A stretch of DNA of 64,000 nucleotides from Natronococcus sp. AD-5. Its GTDB lineage: Archaea; Halobacteriota; Halobacteria; Halobacteriales; Natrialbaceae. The translations under genes and the position numbers were made by a program. Below the pieces are notes generated by a model that was not told the origin of the DNA, searched no databases, and saw only the letters and a list, made by a program, of their open reading frames with translations. The stretch lies in the NCBI RefSeq assembly GCF_030734285.1, contig NZ_CP132294.1, forward strand, positions 682,001-746,000, in the 5' to 3' direction. Of the stretch, positions 41,586 through 49,540 are shown one piece after another; position 1 is the first letter of the stretch, and each line of letters begins with the position of its first letter.

Positions 41586-42872
41586 ATGGGTCGGGAATTC
41601 AATCGACGCAGGGTGCTCAGTGGGATCGGTGTTGCCGGAACGCTCGGTCTCGCCGGCTGTATCGGAGACGAAGGTCAAATCGAAGAGGGGGGACCTGACG
41701 TTCTGAACATCATCGGCTATCCGGAAAGCGGCATTCAGATCTTCCGAGATTACTACTCGGAGTTCGGTGCCGGTACGGCCGACATTATCGTTCCGGACGG
41801 GCTGCTCGACGATGCGTTACCGGGCGAGGTCGGCGAGGACATGGGCGACGTCACCGGGACCGCACCGTCCTCGGCGGGCCCCAACGAGCAAGCGTTCGAC
41901 GAGATGTACCAGGACGAGTACGGCGAGTCGGCCGGCGTGTTCAACTCGCACACGTTCGACGCCGTCGCGGTGATGGTCCTCGCGAACATCGCCGCGGGCG
42001 ACAACGACGGCGAGGCGATCCGGGATCAAGTTCGCAACATCACCAATCCGGACGAAGGCGACGAGTACGGACCGGACGAGTTGCAGGAAGCCGCCGAAGC
42101 GGTCGCCGACGGCGAGCCGATCAACTACCAGGGCGCCTCGAGCGCGGTCGACTTCGACGACGTCGGCGATCCCGCCGAGGCCGCCTACGACATCTGGAAC
42201 TTCACCGAGGACGGAACCGAGACGCAAGATACCATCAACTTCGAGGGCGAAGGCCCCGGCGGCGACGCGGCCGACGAGATCCCCGGCGGAACGGATCGCG
42301 ACCAAGTGAGCGTCGCCATCCTCCTGCCGCAGACGGGCGACCTCGGGGAACTCGGCAGCCTGATGATCCAGGCCGGCGAACTCGCAGCTCAGGAGTTCCA
42401 GGGTGCCTTCGAGATCGACCTGCGGATCGAAGACACCGCGACCGACGAAGATACGACCTTGAGCTCGGCGGAGTCGCTCATCGACGCCGGCTATCCCGCG
42501 ATCGTCGGAGCGGCGTCGTCCGGTAACTCCGTTCCGCTCAGCGGGCTTAGCAGCGACTCCGGCATCGTCCAGTGCTCGCCGGCGAGCACCGCGCTGAGCC
42601 TCTCCGAGATCGATGACGACGGCTACTTCTTCCGGACCGCGCCCAGCGACCTCCTGCAGGGCCAGGTGATGGCGGACGTCGCCGCCGGTCGACTCGAGGC
42701 CGAAACTACGTCGACGCTGTACGTCAACAACGACTACGGCCAGCAGCTCTCCGAACGGTACGCGGAGATGTTCCAAGACGAGCAGGACGGCGAGGTCATC
42801 AACCAGGTCTCGTTCGAACCGGAACAGGGATCGTACACGAGCGAACTCGAGTCGGCGCTGGCCGGCGACTGA
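41586..42872 (+). CDS. Circularly permuted Liv-type substrate-binding lipoprotein
   Basis: Branched-chain amino-acid-type binding protein of an ABC importer, 428 residues, but with its halves in reversed order. Residues 1-25 form a Tat signal with lipobox (RRRVLSGIGVAGTLGLAGC). Residues 37-222 are what family members have at the C-terminal side: PDVLNIIGYPESGIQIF, AFDEMYQDEYGESAG, HTFDAVAVMVLANIAAG, NDGEAIRDQV. Residues 241-428 are the normal N-terminal part: VSVAILLPQTGDLGELG, AGELAAQEF, AIVGAASSGNSV, SPASTALSLSE, FFRTAPSDLLQGQVMA, VNNDYGQQL, SYTSELESALAGD and then the stop. GD would normally be joined to PDVLN. No stop or frameshift interrupts it. Neighbours are livF-G-M-H, convergent. Confidence 0.85.
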   Translation: MGREFNRRRVLSGIGVAGTLGLAGCIGDEGQIEEGGPDVLNIIGYPESGIQIFRDYYSEFGAGTADIIVPDGLLDDALPGEVGEDMGDVTGTAPSSAGPNEQAFDEMYQDEYGESAGVFNSHTFDAVAVMVLANIAAGDNDGEAIRDQVRNITNPDEGDEYGPDELQEAAEAVADGEPINYQGASSAVDFDDVGDPAEAAYDIWNFTEDGTETQDTINFEGEGPGGDAADEIPGGTDRDQVSVAILLPQTGDLGELGSLMIQAGELAAQEFQGAFEIDLRIEDTATDEDTTLSSAESLIDAGYPAIVGAASSGNSVPLSGLSSDSGIVQCSPASTALSLSEIDDDGYFFRTAPSDLLQGQVMADVAAGRLEAETTSTLYVNNDYGQQLSERYAEMFQDEQDGEVINQVSFEPEQGSYTSELESALAGD

Positions 42873-43036
42873 TCGGCCGCGCCGACGATTTTGCGGCTAC
42901 GACGGGATCTCGAGCGGTGCCTCTCTCGATGGACCTGTTCGACGACCGGAGAACGGGATTCGGAACGGGACGCGCTCGCGAGTTCCGTCATCGAAGGACG
43001 GCGTCGAAGACGATCGAAACCGCGAGCGGCGACGGG

Positions 43037-43741
43037 TTAACCGCCGAGGAACTGCTGTCGGACCTCGTCGTCTCCCAACAGCGCCTCGCCCGTATTCTCG
43101 TAGCGGTTCCTTCCCTGGACGAGGACGTAGCCGCGGTCACACCGGCGCAGCGCCTCCTTAGCGTTCTGCTCGACGACCAGGACCGCGGTGCCGTTTTCGT
43201 TGATCGCGTCGACGTGATCGAACATTTCGTCGACGAGGTCGGGCGCGAGCCCCGCGCTCGGCTCGTCGAGCAACAGCAGATCCGGATCGAGCATCAGCGC
43301 CCGTCCCATCGCGACCATCTGTTGCTGTCCGCCGCTCATCGTCCCGGCCTTCTGGTCGCTGCGCTCTCGAAGGACGGGGAAGTGGTCGAAGACCGTCTCG
43401 AGCGCCTCCTCGGGCACTTCGTCGAGGATGTACGCGCCCATCTCGAGGTTCTCTCGTACCGTCAGCGACGGAAAGACGTTGTCGTTCTGGGGAACGTATC
43501 CGATCCCCTCGTGGATGACCTCTTCGGGGGGGCTGTCGGTGATGTCTCGGCTCTGGAACTCGACCGAACCACCCATGTAGGTCGTCAGCCCGAAGACGGA
43601 CTTCATGGCCGTCGACTTCCCCGCCCCGTTCGGACCAACGATCACGACGTACTCCTCCTCGCCGACGTCGAGGTCGACGTCGTGGAGGATCTGCAGGTCG
43701 CCGTAGCCCGCGTCGAGGTCGTGAACTTCGAGCATCGACAT
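43037..43741 (-). CDS. livF: Branched-chain amino-acid ABC transporter ATPase LivF
   Basis: ATP-binding subunit of 234 residues, peripheral at the inner face of the membrane. Walker A is GPNGAGKST, the Q-loop segment is GYVPQNDNVFPSLTV, the ABC signature is MSGGQQQMVAMGRAL and Walker B is LLLLDEPSAGLAP. VVEQNAKEALRRCDRGYVL is typical of LivF rather than LivG. It is the last gene of livH-livM-livG-livF, with its start directly abutting the livG stop. The operon ends 164 bp from the convergent binding-protein gene. Confidence 0.93.
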   Translation of the reverse strand: MSMLEVHDLDAGYGDLQILHDVDLDVGEEEYVVIVGPNGAGKSTAMKSVFGLTTYMGGSVEFQSRDITDSPPEEVIHEGIGYVPQNDNVFPSLTVRENLEMGAYILDEVPEEALETVFDHFPVLRERSDQKAGTMSGGQQQMVAMGRALMLDPDLLLLDEPSAGLAPDLVDEMFDHVDAINENGTAVLVVEQNAKEALRRCDRGYVLVQGRNRYENTGEALLGDDEVRQQFLGG

Positions 43742-44578
43742 CTACACCTCACCCCCGAGGTAGGCCTCGATGACCTGCTTGTTCGAAGTGATCTCCGCCG
43801 GTCTCCCCTCCGCGAGGACCGAACCTTGGTGCATCACGATGATGTGTTCGCAGTTTTCCATAATGACGTCCATATCGTGTTCGACGATCAGGAAGGTGTA
43901 GCCCTCCTCGCGCAGGCCGTGGACGTGTTCGAGGAGTTTCTTTTCGAGCGTCGGATTGACGCCCGCGAACGGCTCGTCGAGCAGCAGCATCTCCGGGTCG
44001 GTCATCAACGCCCGGGCCATCTCTAAGAGCTTGCGCTGCCCGCCGGAGAGGGTTCCGGCTTTCACCTCGGCGAGGTGTTCGATCTCGAAGAACTCGAGGG
44101 TATCCCACACCCGTTCCAGAAGCTCGCGTTCTTGTCGTTCGATCTCCCGCCTGACGACGGGCGTGACGGAACGCCAGAGCGCTTCCCCTTTCTGGTGCTT
44201 CGCCGGAAGCATCAGATTTTCCAGGACGGTCATGTTCGACATCTCGCGGGCGATCTGGAACGTCCGAACGAGTCCGTAATCGACGACCTCGTAGGGGGAC
44301 AGTCCGGTGATGTCCTGCCCTCGAAACGTGACCGTGCCCGCATCCGGTCGGTGAGCGCCGGTGATGCAGTTGAACGTCGTCGACTTGCCGGCCCCGTTCG
44401 GACCGATCAGGCCGGTCATCGACCCTTCCTCGACCTGGAACGTCGCACCGTCCACGGCGGTGATACCACCGAAGCGTTTTACGAGCCCGTTTACCGCGAG
44501 GGCGACGTCCCTGCTCCGACCCGAATCAGGCTCTTCGGCGGTTATCGGCGCCGACCGATCGCTCGCTACGTCGCTCAC
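43742..44578 (-). CDS. livG: Branched-chain amino-acid ABC transporter ATPase LivG
   Basis: Second ATP-binding subunit, 278 residues. Walker A is GPNGAGKSTTFNCITG, the signature is LSGGQRKLLEMARALM and Walker B is MLLLDEPFAGVNP, followed by LIVEHDMDVIMENCEHIIVMHQGSVLAEG. The long insertion between Walker A and signature (MLPAKHQKGEALWRS...) is usual for LivG. An N-terminal extension of about 25 acidic residues precedes the domain. Its start overlaps the livM stop by 4 bases (ATGA). Confidence 0.93.
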   Translation of the reverse strand: MSDVASDRSAPITAEEPDSGRSRDVALAVNGLVKRFGGITAVDGATFQVEEGSMTGLIGPNGAGKSTTFNCITGAHRPDAGTVTFRGQDITGLSPYEVVDYGLVRTFQIAREMSNMTVLENLMLPAKHQKGEALWRSVTPVVRREIERQERELLERVWDTLEFFEIEHLAEVKAGTLSGGQRKLLEMARALMTDPEMLLLDEPFAGVNPTLEKKLLEHVHGLREEGYTFLIVEHDMDVIMENCEHIIVMHQGSVLAEGRPAEITSNKQVIEAYLGGEV

Positions 44579-45885
44579 GTCGACTCACCCCCATCGTTAC
44601 CGCTAGCGGCCTCTGACGGGCGTCTCGCGAGCGGTACCGCCGCTGCCGTCTCCTCGCGGTGGCCGAGTAACCCTTCCGGGCGTCGTTGCATCAGTACGAC
44701 GAGCGTAATTCCCATGATGACGAACTGGAGGGTCAGCAAGTTGTCGAACGTGTACCGCAGCAGTGGGGCCGGGTCGGCGGCCAGCAAGGCTCCGGTTCCC
44801 TCCGCAAAGGTGTTCGGGGCCGCGTCGACGTTGACCCACGAGCCGATCAGTCGGCGGATGTACCGCGGGCCCTCGAAGAGGACGGCCACGAACAGCCCGG
44901 ATCCGAGGATGCTGCCCGTATTCGATCCCGCTCCGCCGATGATCAGCGCGATCCAGATGAAAAACGTGACGTGCGGGCGGAACGCGTCCGGCGTAACCCC
45001 TGTTCGGCGGAAACGCCACAGGATGCCCGCCAGTCCCATGAGTGCGCACCCGAGAATGAACACTTTGATCTTGAACATGTTTGTGTTCTTTCCGAGCGCC
45101 TGCGCCGCCTCCTCGTCTTCACGAATCGCCTTGAGGACGCGTCCGAACGGCGATCTGCTGGTTCGCTGGATAAGCCAGTAGAATCCGACGAGAAACAGGA
45201 GGAGGACCAGCGAATACGCCAGCGCTCGCGCCTGCCGCGGCCCGAAACCGAACCATCGGTTCGTCGTGTCGACGAAGGTCGTGAACGCCGGGAGGTCGAA
45301 GATGAAATTCATCGGATCGGAGTAGTTACCGATGATCCCCCGACCGCCGCCCGTCCCGAGCTCCCTCCCGAAGATCGTGAAGCTCTCTAACGGGCCGGAT
45401 TTGAGGGAGAGACGTACGATCTCGGAGAACGCGATAGTGACGATCGCGAGGTAGTCCGCGCGCAGTCGCAACGCCGGAAGCGCGACGACGAGTCCCGCGA
45501 TGGCGGCGGCGAGAACGCCGCCGGCCATGGCGATCGGCATCGGAAGACCGAGGCCCGGATACTGGGCCGCGCCCGTCGTCTCAACGGGTTTGGCGAGCAT
45601 CATCGTCACGTACAGCCCGATCGCCATGAACCCGGCGACCCCGATGTTGAACAGTCCGGTGTAGCCCCAGTGTAAGTTCAACGCGAGGGCGACCATGCCG
45701 TAGACGGCGATGAGGTACGTCAGATGTCTGAGCGTGTTGGCGATACCGGCCATCGAGTATCCGAGCACCAGTCCGATCGCCGCATAGACGACGTAGATGG
45801 CGCCGATGACTCCCACGATCTTCACTGCGTCGTATTCCCAGTACTCGTTGAACCGATCCCTTGCGTTGGTTACGTTCGTGCTCAT
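44575..45885 (-). CDS. livM: Branched-chain amino-acid ABC transporter permease LivM
   Basis: Inner-membrane permease of 436 residues with 8-10 helices. Typical LivM segments are LNLHWGYTGLFNIGVAGFMAIGLYVTM, RLRADYLAIVTIAFSEIVRL and the EAA-like coupling loop SPFGRVLKAIREDEEAAQALGKNTNMFKIKVFILGC. The C-terminal 30 residues are hydrophilic (LLGHREETAAAVPLARRPSEA). Its ATG overlaps the livH stop by 4 bases, so the operon is translationally coupled. Confidence 0.93.
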   Translation of the reverse strand: MSTNVTNARDRFNEYWEYDAVKIVGVIGAIYVVYAAIGLVLGYSMAGIANTLRHLTYLIAVYGMVALALNLHWGYTGLFNIGVAGFMAIGLYVTMMLAKPVETTGAAQYPGLGLPMPIAMAGGVLAAAIAGLVVALPALRLRADYLAIVTIAFSEIVRLSLKSGPLESFTIFGRELGTGGGRGIIGNYSDPMNFIFDLPAFTTFVDTTNRWFGFGPRQARALAYSLVLLLFLVGFYWLIQRTSRSPFGRVLKAIREDEEAAQALGKNTNMFKIKVFILGCALMGLAGILWRFRRTGVTPDAFRPHVTFFIWIALIIGGAGSNTGSILGSGLFVAVLFEGPRYIRRLIGSWVNVDAAPNTFAEGTGALLAADPAPLLRYTFDNLLTLQFVIMGITLVVLMQRRPEGLLGHREETAAAVPLARRPSEAASGNDGGEST

Positions 45886-47015
45886 GCTGTCGTCTTCCCT
45901 CCGAACAGTCCCGATGGCTTGATAAGCAACACGACGATCATGATGAGGAACGCGGTGATCGTGGTGAAGTCACCGCCGGGCAACCAGATCAGCGATAGGC
46001 GCATCGCCAGCCCGATGACGATCCCGCCGACGATAGCACCGTAGACCGAACCGATACCACCTAGGATCACCGCGGAGAAAATAAGCAATAGCAACAGCCA
46101 ACCGAACTGGTAATTGATCGTCCCCGTCCAGAGTACCATGAGGTACCCCGCGACCCCCGCTAGGCCACCTCCGATGATCCACGTCCAGCGAATGACGCGT
46201 TCGGTCGGAATTCCGGTTACCTGTGCGAGGTCCTTGTTGTCGGACATCGCGCGCATCGCTTTCCCTAGCTTCGTTTTCTGGAGCAAGAGGTGGACGCCGA
46301 TCATGAGACCGCCCGCCGCCACTAACAGCGTGGCGTCGTGCATGTCGACGTTCACCGTTCCATCAACCAACAGGAAATTGAACTCCGGCAGTCCGAAGGT
46401 GCTCGTCGTTCCGCGCGTACGCGACGAGTAGACGAATACGAGGAGGTATCGGAGCGCGAACGCAACCCCGATACTCGCGATCAGCAGTGGAATCCCCCCG
46501 GACCCGCGCATCGGCTTGTACACGTACCGATCGATCAGCAGGACGAGTGCGGCCGTAGCGGCGCCGGTGAACACGAGACCGATCAGAATCGCCAGCGGCG
46601 TCGACCAGATCGAAATGCCGATCTCAGCGCCTCCGACCCCGCGCTGTGGAGCAACGAGGGCGAGGTGTCCAAAACTCACCTCGTCCCCGAGCACGAGAAC
46701 CCGCCCGGCGATGATGTACGTGACGCCCCAGCCGAGAAAGGCGCCCGTCGAGATGTAGTCCCCGTGAGCGAAGTTCGCGAAGTTCAGAATGCTGTACGTC
46801 ATCGAGAGGCCGATGCCGGCCAGTCCGATGATCAGCCCGTACATCAGCCCCTGCCACGCGTACCTCCCGATCCGGGAGATGCTGTATCTCCCCGTCACGA
46901 TCCCGTGAACGAGATCCACGGCCAACACCAAAGCCGCGAATATCGCCAGTATGAGCACGATTTGCTCGAGAGTAAGCCCCCGTCCCCGGTTCACCGCCTC
47001 ATCGACAGTCGCCAT
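45882..47015 (-). CDS. livH: Branched-chain amino-acid ABC transporter permease LivH
   Basis: Inner-membrane permease of 377 residues, first gene of the four-gene liv operon. It has GLIIGLAGIGLSMTYSILNFANFAHGDYISTGAFLGW and the coupling loop TKLGKAMRAMSDNKDLAQVTGIPTERVIRWTWIIGGGLAGVAGYLMVL. An N-terminal stretch of about 45 residues precedes the usual first helix. A TATA-like CATATAAC (47057-47064, minus) lies about 45 bases upstream. No substrate-binding gene precedes it; the only candidate partner is the permuted binding protein at the other end. Confidence 0.93.
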   Translation of the reverse strand: MATVDEAVNRGRGLTLEQIVLILAIFAALVLAVDLVHGIVTGRYSISRIGRYAWQGLMYGLIIGLAGIGLSMTYSILNFANFAHGDYISTGAFLGWGVTYIIAGRVLVLGDEVSFGHLALVAPQRGVGGAEIGISIWSTPLAILIGLVFTGAATAALVLLIDRYVYKPMRGSGGIPLLIASIGVAFALRYLLVFVYSSRTRGTTSTFGLPEFNFLLVDGTVNVDMHDATLLVAAGGLMIGVHLLLQKTKLGKAMRAMSDNKDLAQVTGIPTERVIRWTWIIGGGLAGVAGYLMVLWTGTINYQFGWLLLLLIFSAVILGGIGSVYGAIVGGIVIGLAMRLSLIWLPGGDFTTITAFLIMIVVLLIKPSGLFGGKTTA

Positions 47016-47056
47016 TGATACCCCTCCACATGGTATCCTACTTTTGCGGACCCCCT

Positions 47057-47064
47057 GTTATATG
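47057..47064 (-). promoter_or_regulatory. TATA-like box of the livHMGF operon
   Basis: The minus strand reads CATATAAC about 42-49 bases before the livH ATG at 47015, implying a leader of roughly 15-20 bases. Inferred from sequence only. Confidence 0.45.
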
Positions 47065-47180
47065 TTCCGGTGTGACAAGCTAGTATGTCTCACGGAAAGC
47101 GCGGACGAATAGATTCGTTTCGCGCGTAGATACGCGGCGGTCGGTAGCATCGACCGCGGTCGAAGCCGAGATCCGTACCG

Positions 47181-47903
47181 TTAGGCTTCGCCGTACACGG
47201 GGACGGCCGCCCCGCTGGTCACCGTTGCACCGTCGCTGCAGAGAAACGCCAGCACGTCGGCGATTTCTCCCGGGTCGACCCACGAGTCGTGGTCGGCGTC
47301 CGGCATCATCTCTCGGTTCATCGGCGTGTCGATCACGCTCGGCATCACGCAGTTCGCCCGGACGACGCCCTCGTTCTCCTCGGCCAGCGTCTCGGTCAAC
47401 AGCCGAATTCCCGCCTTCGTGATCCGGTAGGGGCCGTCGCCCTCGCCGCCCTCGAGCGACGAGCGGGCGCTGATGCTGACGATCGATCCCTCGGACTCCC
47501 GGAGGTGGGGGAGCGCGTGCTTCGAGGCCAGGAACGCCGTCTTCAGGTTGACGTCGACCAGCAGGTCGAACTCTTCGAGGTCGGTCTCCTCGATCGGGTC
47601 GCCGCCGCGCCAGGTGCCGGCGATGTTACAGAGGTGGTCGATCCGACCGTGATCGTCGACGATTTCGTCGACGAGGCGCGCGACGTCGTCCTCGTCGGTC
47701 AGGTCCGCCTCGTAGAAGTGCGTCCCGTCGTCGGGTTCGAGCAAACTGTCCTCGTCGTCGGGTTCGACGACGTCGACGGCGCAGACGGTCGCACCGGCCT
47801 CGCGAAAGCGGTCGACGGCGGCGCTTCCCAGCGCGCCGCTCGCACCCGTGATCACGGCGACGGTTCCGTCGAAGTCGACGTCGAATGCTGTCGTCGGCGA
47901 CAT
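47181..47903 (-). CDS. Short-chain dehydrogenase/reductase
   Basis: NAD(P)-dependent oxidoreductase of 240 residues. The nucleotide motif is ITGASGALGSAAVDRF (TGxxxGxG form), the acidic residue after strand 2 is VDVVEPDDED (suggesting NAD rather than NADP), then CNIAGTW in place of NNAG, and the active site has SISARSS and YRITKAG (Ser, Tyr, Lys). It is complete. Substrate unknown. It is upstream of the liv operon in genome order, but on the same strand and with a 165-bp gap that holds the liv promoter, so it is transcribed separately. Confidence 0.87.
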   Translation of the reverse strand: MSPTTAFDVDFDGTVAVITGASGALGSAAVDRFREAGATVCAVDVVEPDDEDSLLEPDDGTHFYEADLTDEDDVARLVDEIVDDHGRIDHLCNIAGTWRGGDPIEETDLEEFDLLVDVNLKTAFLASKHALPHLRESEGSIVSISARSSLEGGEGDGPYRITKAGIRLLTETLAEENEGVVRANCVMPSVIDTPMNREMMPDADHDSWVDPGEIADVLAFLCSDGATVTSGAAVPVYGEA

Positions 47904-48008
47904 ACCCCCTCCTCCGACGGCGCGATAGATGAATCGTCGGGGTGCCGGCGACGGCGCTCGCGGAGCGGAGCCGGAAGAGGTGTCGTCGGACGCGGTAGAG
48001 AACGGAAT

Positions 48009-48509
48009 TTACGGGTGGATCGGCGGGAGCGACGCTCGCTCGAACCAGAAGCGCTCGATCGCGGTCGCGATCGTCTCGAAGGCGGCGGGATCGGACGGCT
48101 TCGTGAGATAGGCGTTCGCGGCGCGGTCGTAACTCTCGTGAACGTCCTCGGTGGCGTCCGAGTTCGTCAGCACGAGCACCGGAAGGTGGACCAGCTCCCC
48201 GTCCTCGCGAATCGCCTCGAGAAGCTCGAAGCCGCCCATTCCGGGCAGGTCCAGGTTCAGAAGAACCAGATCCGGAACCGGACTCGACTCGTCGAGGCGC
48301 TGTTGGAGGAACTCGAACGCTTCCTCGCCGTCCGCCACCACGTCGACCGTGGTCTCCGTCGAGCCTCCCTCGAAGGCCTCTCGGATGAGTTGCGCATCGT
48401 CGGAATCGTTCTCGACGAGCAACACTCTCACGCGGTCTTCGGCCGCGGCGTCGTACCGGTTCCTCTCTAAGGCCGAGGAACGCGGAATCGAGATATATCT
48501 ACTTTCCAT
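48009..48509 (-). CDS. Rcp1-type single-domain response regulator with Asn at the phospho-acceptor position
   Basis: Receiver-domain protein of 166 residues. The acidic pocket VENDSDD is near residue 30, the switch Thr is in LVLTNSDA and the Lys in LTKPSDP. The segment that normally reads LLDLNLPGMxG reads LLNLDLPGMGG: Asn occupies the phospho-acceptor position four residues before Pro, and the Asp is two residues later. So the usual Asp appears lost or swapped. The N-terminal 25 residues are a polar extension. ATG 48509 is chosen because a TATA-like CTTATATG sits at 48546-48553. No kinase gene adjoins it. Confidence 0.83.
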   Translation of the reverse strand: MESRYISIPRSSALERNRYDAAAEDRVRVLLVENDSDDAQLIREAFEGGSTETTVDVVADGEEAFEFLQQRLDESSPVPDLVLLNLDLPGMGGFELLEAIREDGELVHLPVLVLTNSDATEDVHESYDRAANAYLTKPSDPAAFETIATAIERFWFERASLPPIHP

Positions 48510-48838
48510 AATGTGCTGTTCTTGTGACTGTTTACTTATCCTTCCCATATAAGTTTGTTTGCCGACAGACAGTGGGTAGAAATCACCTCCGAGAGACGAA
48601 TGTGCGCCCGTAAGCCGCCAGCTCGCCCGTTTATTACGTGGCGCTACCAAACAAAATCGTATCTGCTCCGTATCATGTTCCATCGTTATCCGTGTCAGTA
48701 GCTATACTGCCGTCTGGGCCGTTTGTGAGATTCGCCGCGGCCGTCCGGCGAATCCGCCGCGCTAACGTCCGGTCGACGGGAGATGCGGGATCGGAAAGAC
48801 CACAGGCTAAAGCCGCCCCTCCTCGTCCCTTCACGCGA
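48510..48838. promoter_or_regulatory. 329-bp divergent intergenic region
   Basis: It separates the receiver gene (minus) from the glycerophosphodiesterase gene (plus). On the minus side, CTTATATG at 48546-48553 is a good TATA-like box. On the plus side, AT-rich DNA near 48645-48690 may hold the other promoter. No coding frame here has recognisable features. Confidence 0.45.
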
Positions 48839-49540
48839 ATGCGTCTGATCGCTCATCGCGGCTTCGCCGCGACGGCTCCGGAGAACACGATCGCCGCCGT
48901 CCAGTCCGCGGCAGCGCAGGCCGCCGCCGTCGAGTTCGACGTGAGACGCTGTGGTTCGGGCGAACTCGTCGTGATCCACGACGAGACGATCGACCGCGTC
49001 ACCGGGGGCGTCGGCGCGGTCGCCGACACCGCGCTCGAGGACCTGCAGGCGCTTACGGTGCTCGAGTCGGGCGAGCGAATACCGACGCTCGAGGCGCTGC
49101 TCGAAGCGCTCCCGACCCGCGTCGAGGTCAACCTCGAGATGAAAGCGCTCGGCATCGCCGAAGACGTCCTCGACGCCGTCGCGGACGTCGACAACCGGGT
49201 CGTCGTCACCTCCTTTCTGCTCCCCGAACTGCGCTCGATCCGGGAACTCGACCGGGACCAGCCGATGGGGTTGCTGGTCAGCCGCCGACTCGACGCCCCG
49301 GTTACGACCGCCGTCGAACTCGACTGCGACGTCATCGGTGCGAACTACTGGCGCTGTCTGACGACGCGACTCGTCCCCCGGGCGAAGGCGGTCGGCCTCG
49401 AGATACACGCGTGGGCGATCGAGCGGTGGACGACCACTCGAGCGCTCGGACTCCGGGGCGTCGACTGTATCTCCGCGGATCGTCCGATTCAACTGACCGG
49501 CCGGAGAAACGACGCCGCCGACTGCGGCTACGAGAGCTGA
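48839..49540 (+). CDS. Glycerophosphodiester phosphodiesterase
   Basis: TIM-barrel phosphodiesterase of 233 residues that hydrolyses glycerophosphodiesters to glycerol-3-phosphate and an alcohol. Catalytic and metal residues are in IAHRGFAATAPENT (His and Glu), VEFDVRRCGSGELVVIHDETIDRVT (Glu, Asp and His) and NLEMKA (Glu-x-Lys). ATG 48839 (MRLIAHRGF) starts right at the conserved motif. There is no signal peptide, so it is cytoplasmic. Its 3' end overlaps the convergent HEAT-repeat gene by 13 bp. Confidence 0.9.
   Translation: MRLIAHRGFAATAPENTIAAVQSAAAQAAAVEFDVRRCGSGELVVIHDETIDRVTGGVGAVADTALEDLQALTVLESGERIPTLEALLEALPTRVEVNLEMKALGIAEDVLDAVADVDNRVVVTSFLLPELRSIRELDRDQPMGLLVSRRLDAPVTTAVELDCDVIGANYWRCLTTRLVPRAKAVGLEIHAWAIERWTTTRALGLRGVDCISADRPIQLTGRRNDAADCGYES

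Noticed and set aside
48854-48872. TTC-loop palindrome (TCGCGGC-TTC-GCCGCGA) at the start of the glycerophosphodiesterase
   Set aside because: It encodes the conserved catalytic segment HRGFAATAPEN of the family, so the palindrome is a codon-choice coincidence and not an insertion.
49528-49540. Overlap of glycerophosphodiesterase and HEAT-protein genes considered as a mis-called end
   Set aside because: Both frames keep family-like sequence to their stops; a 13-bp overlap of convergent genes is common in compact genomes.
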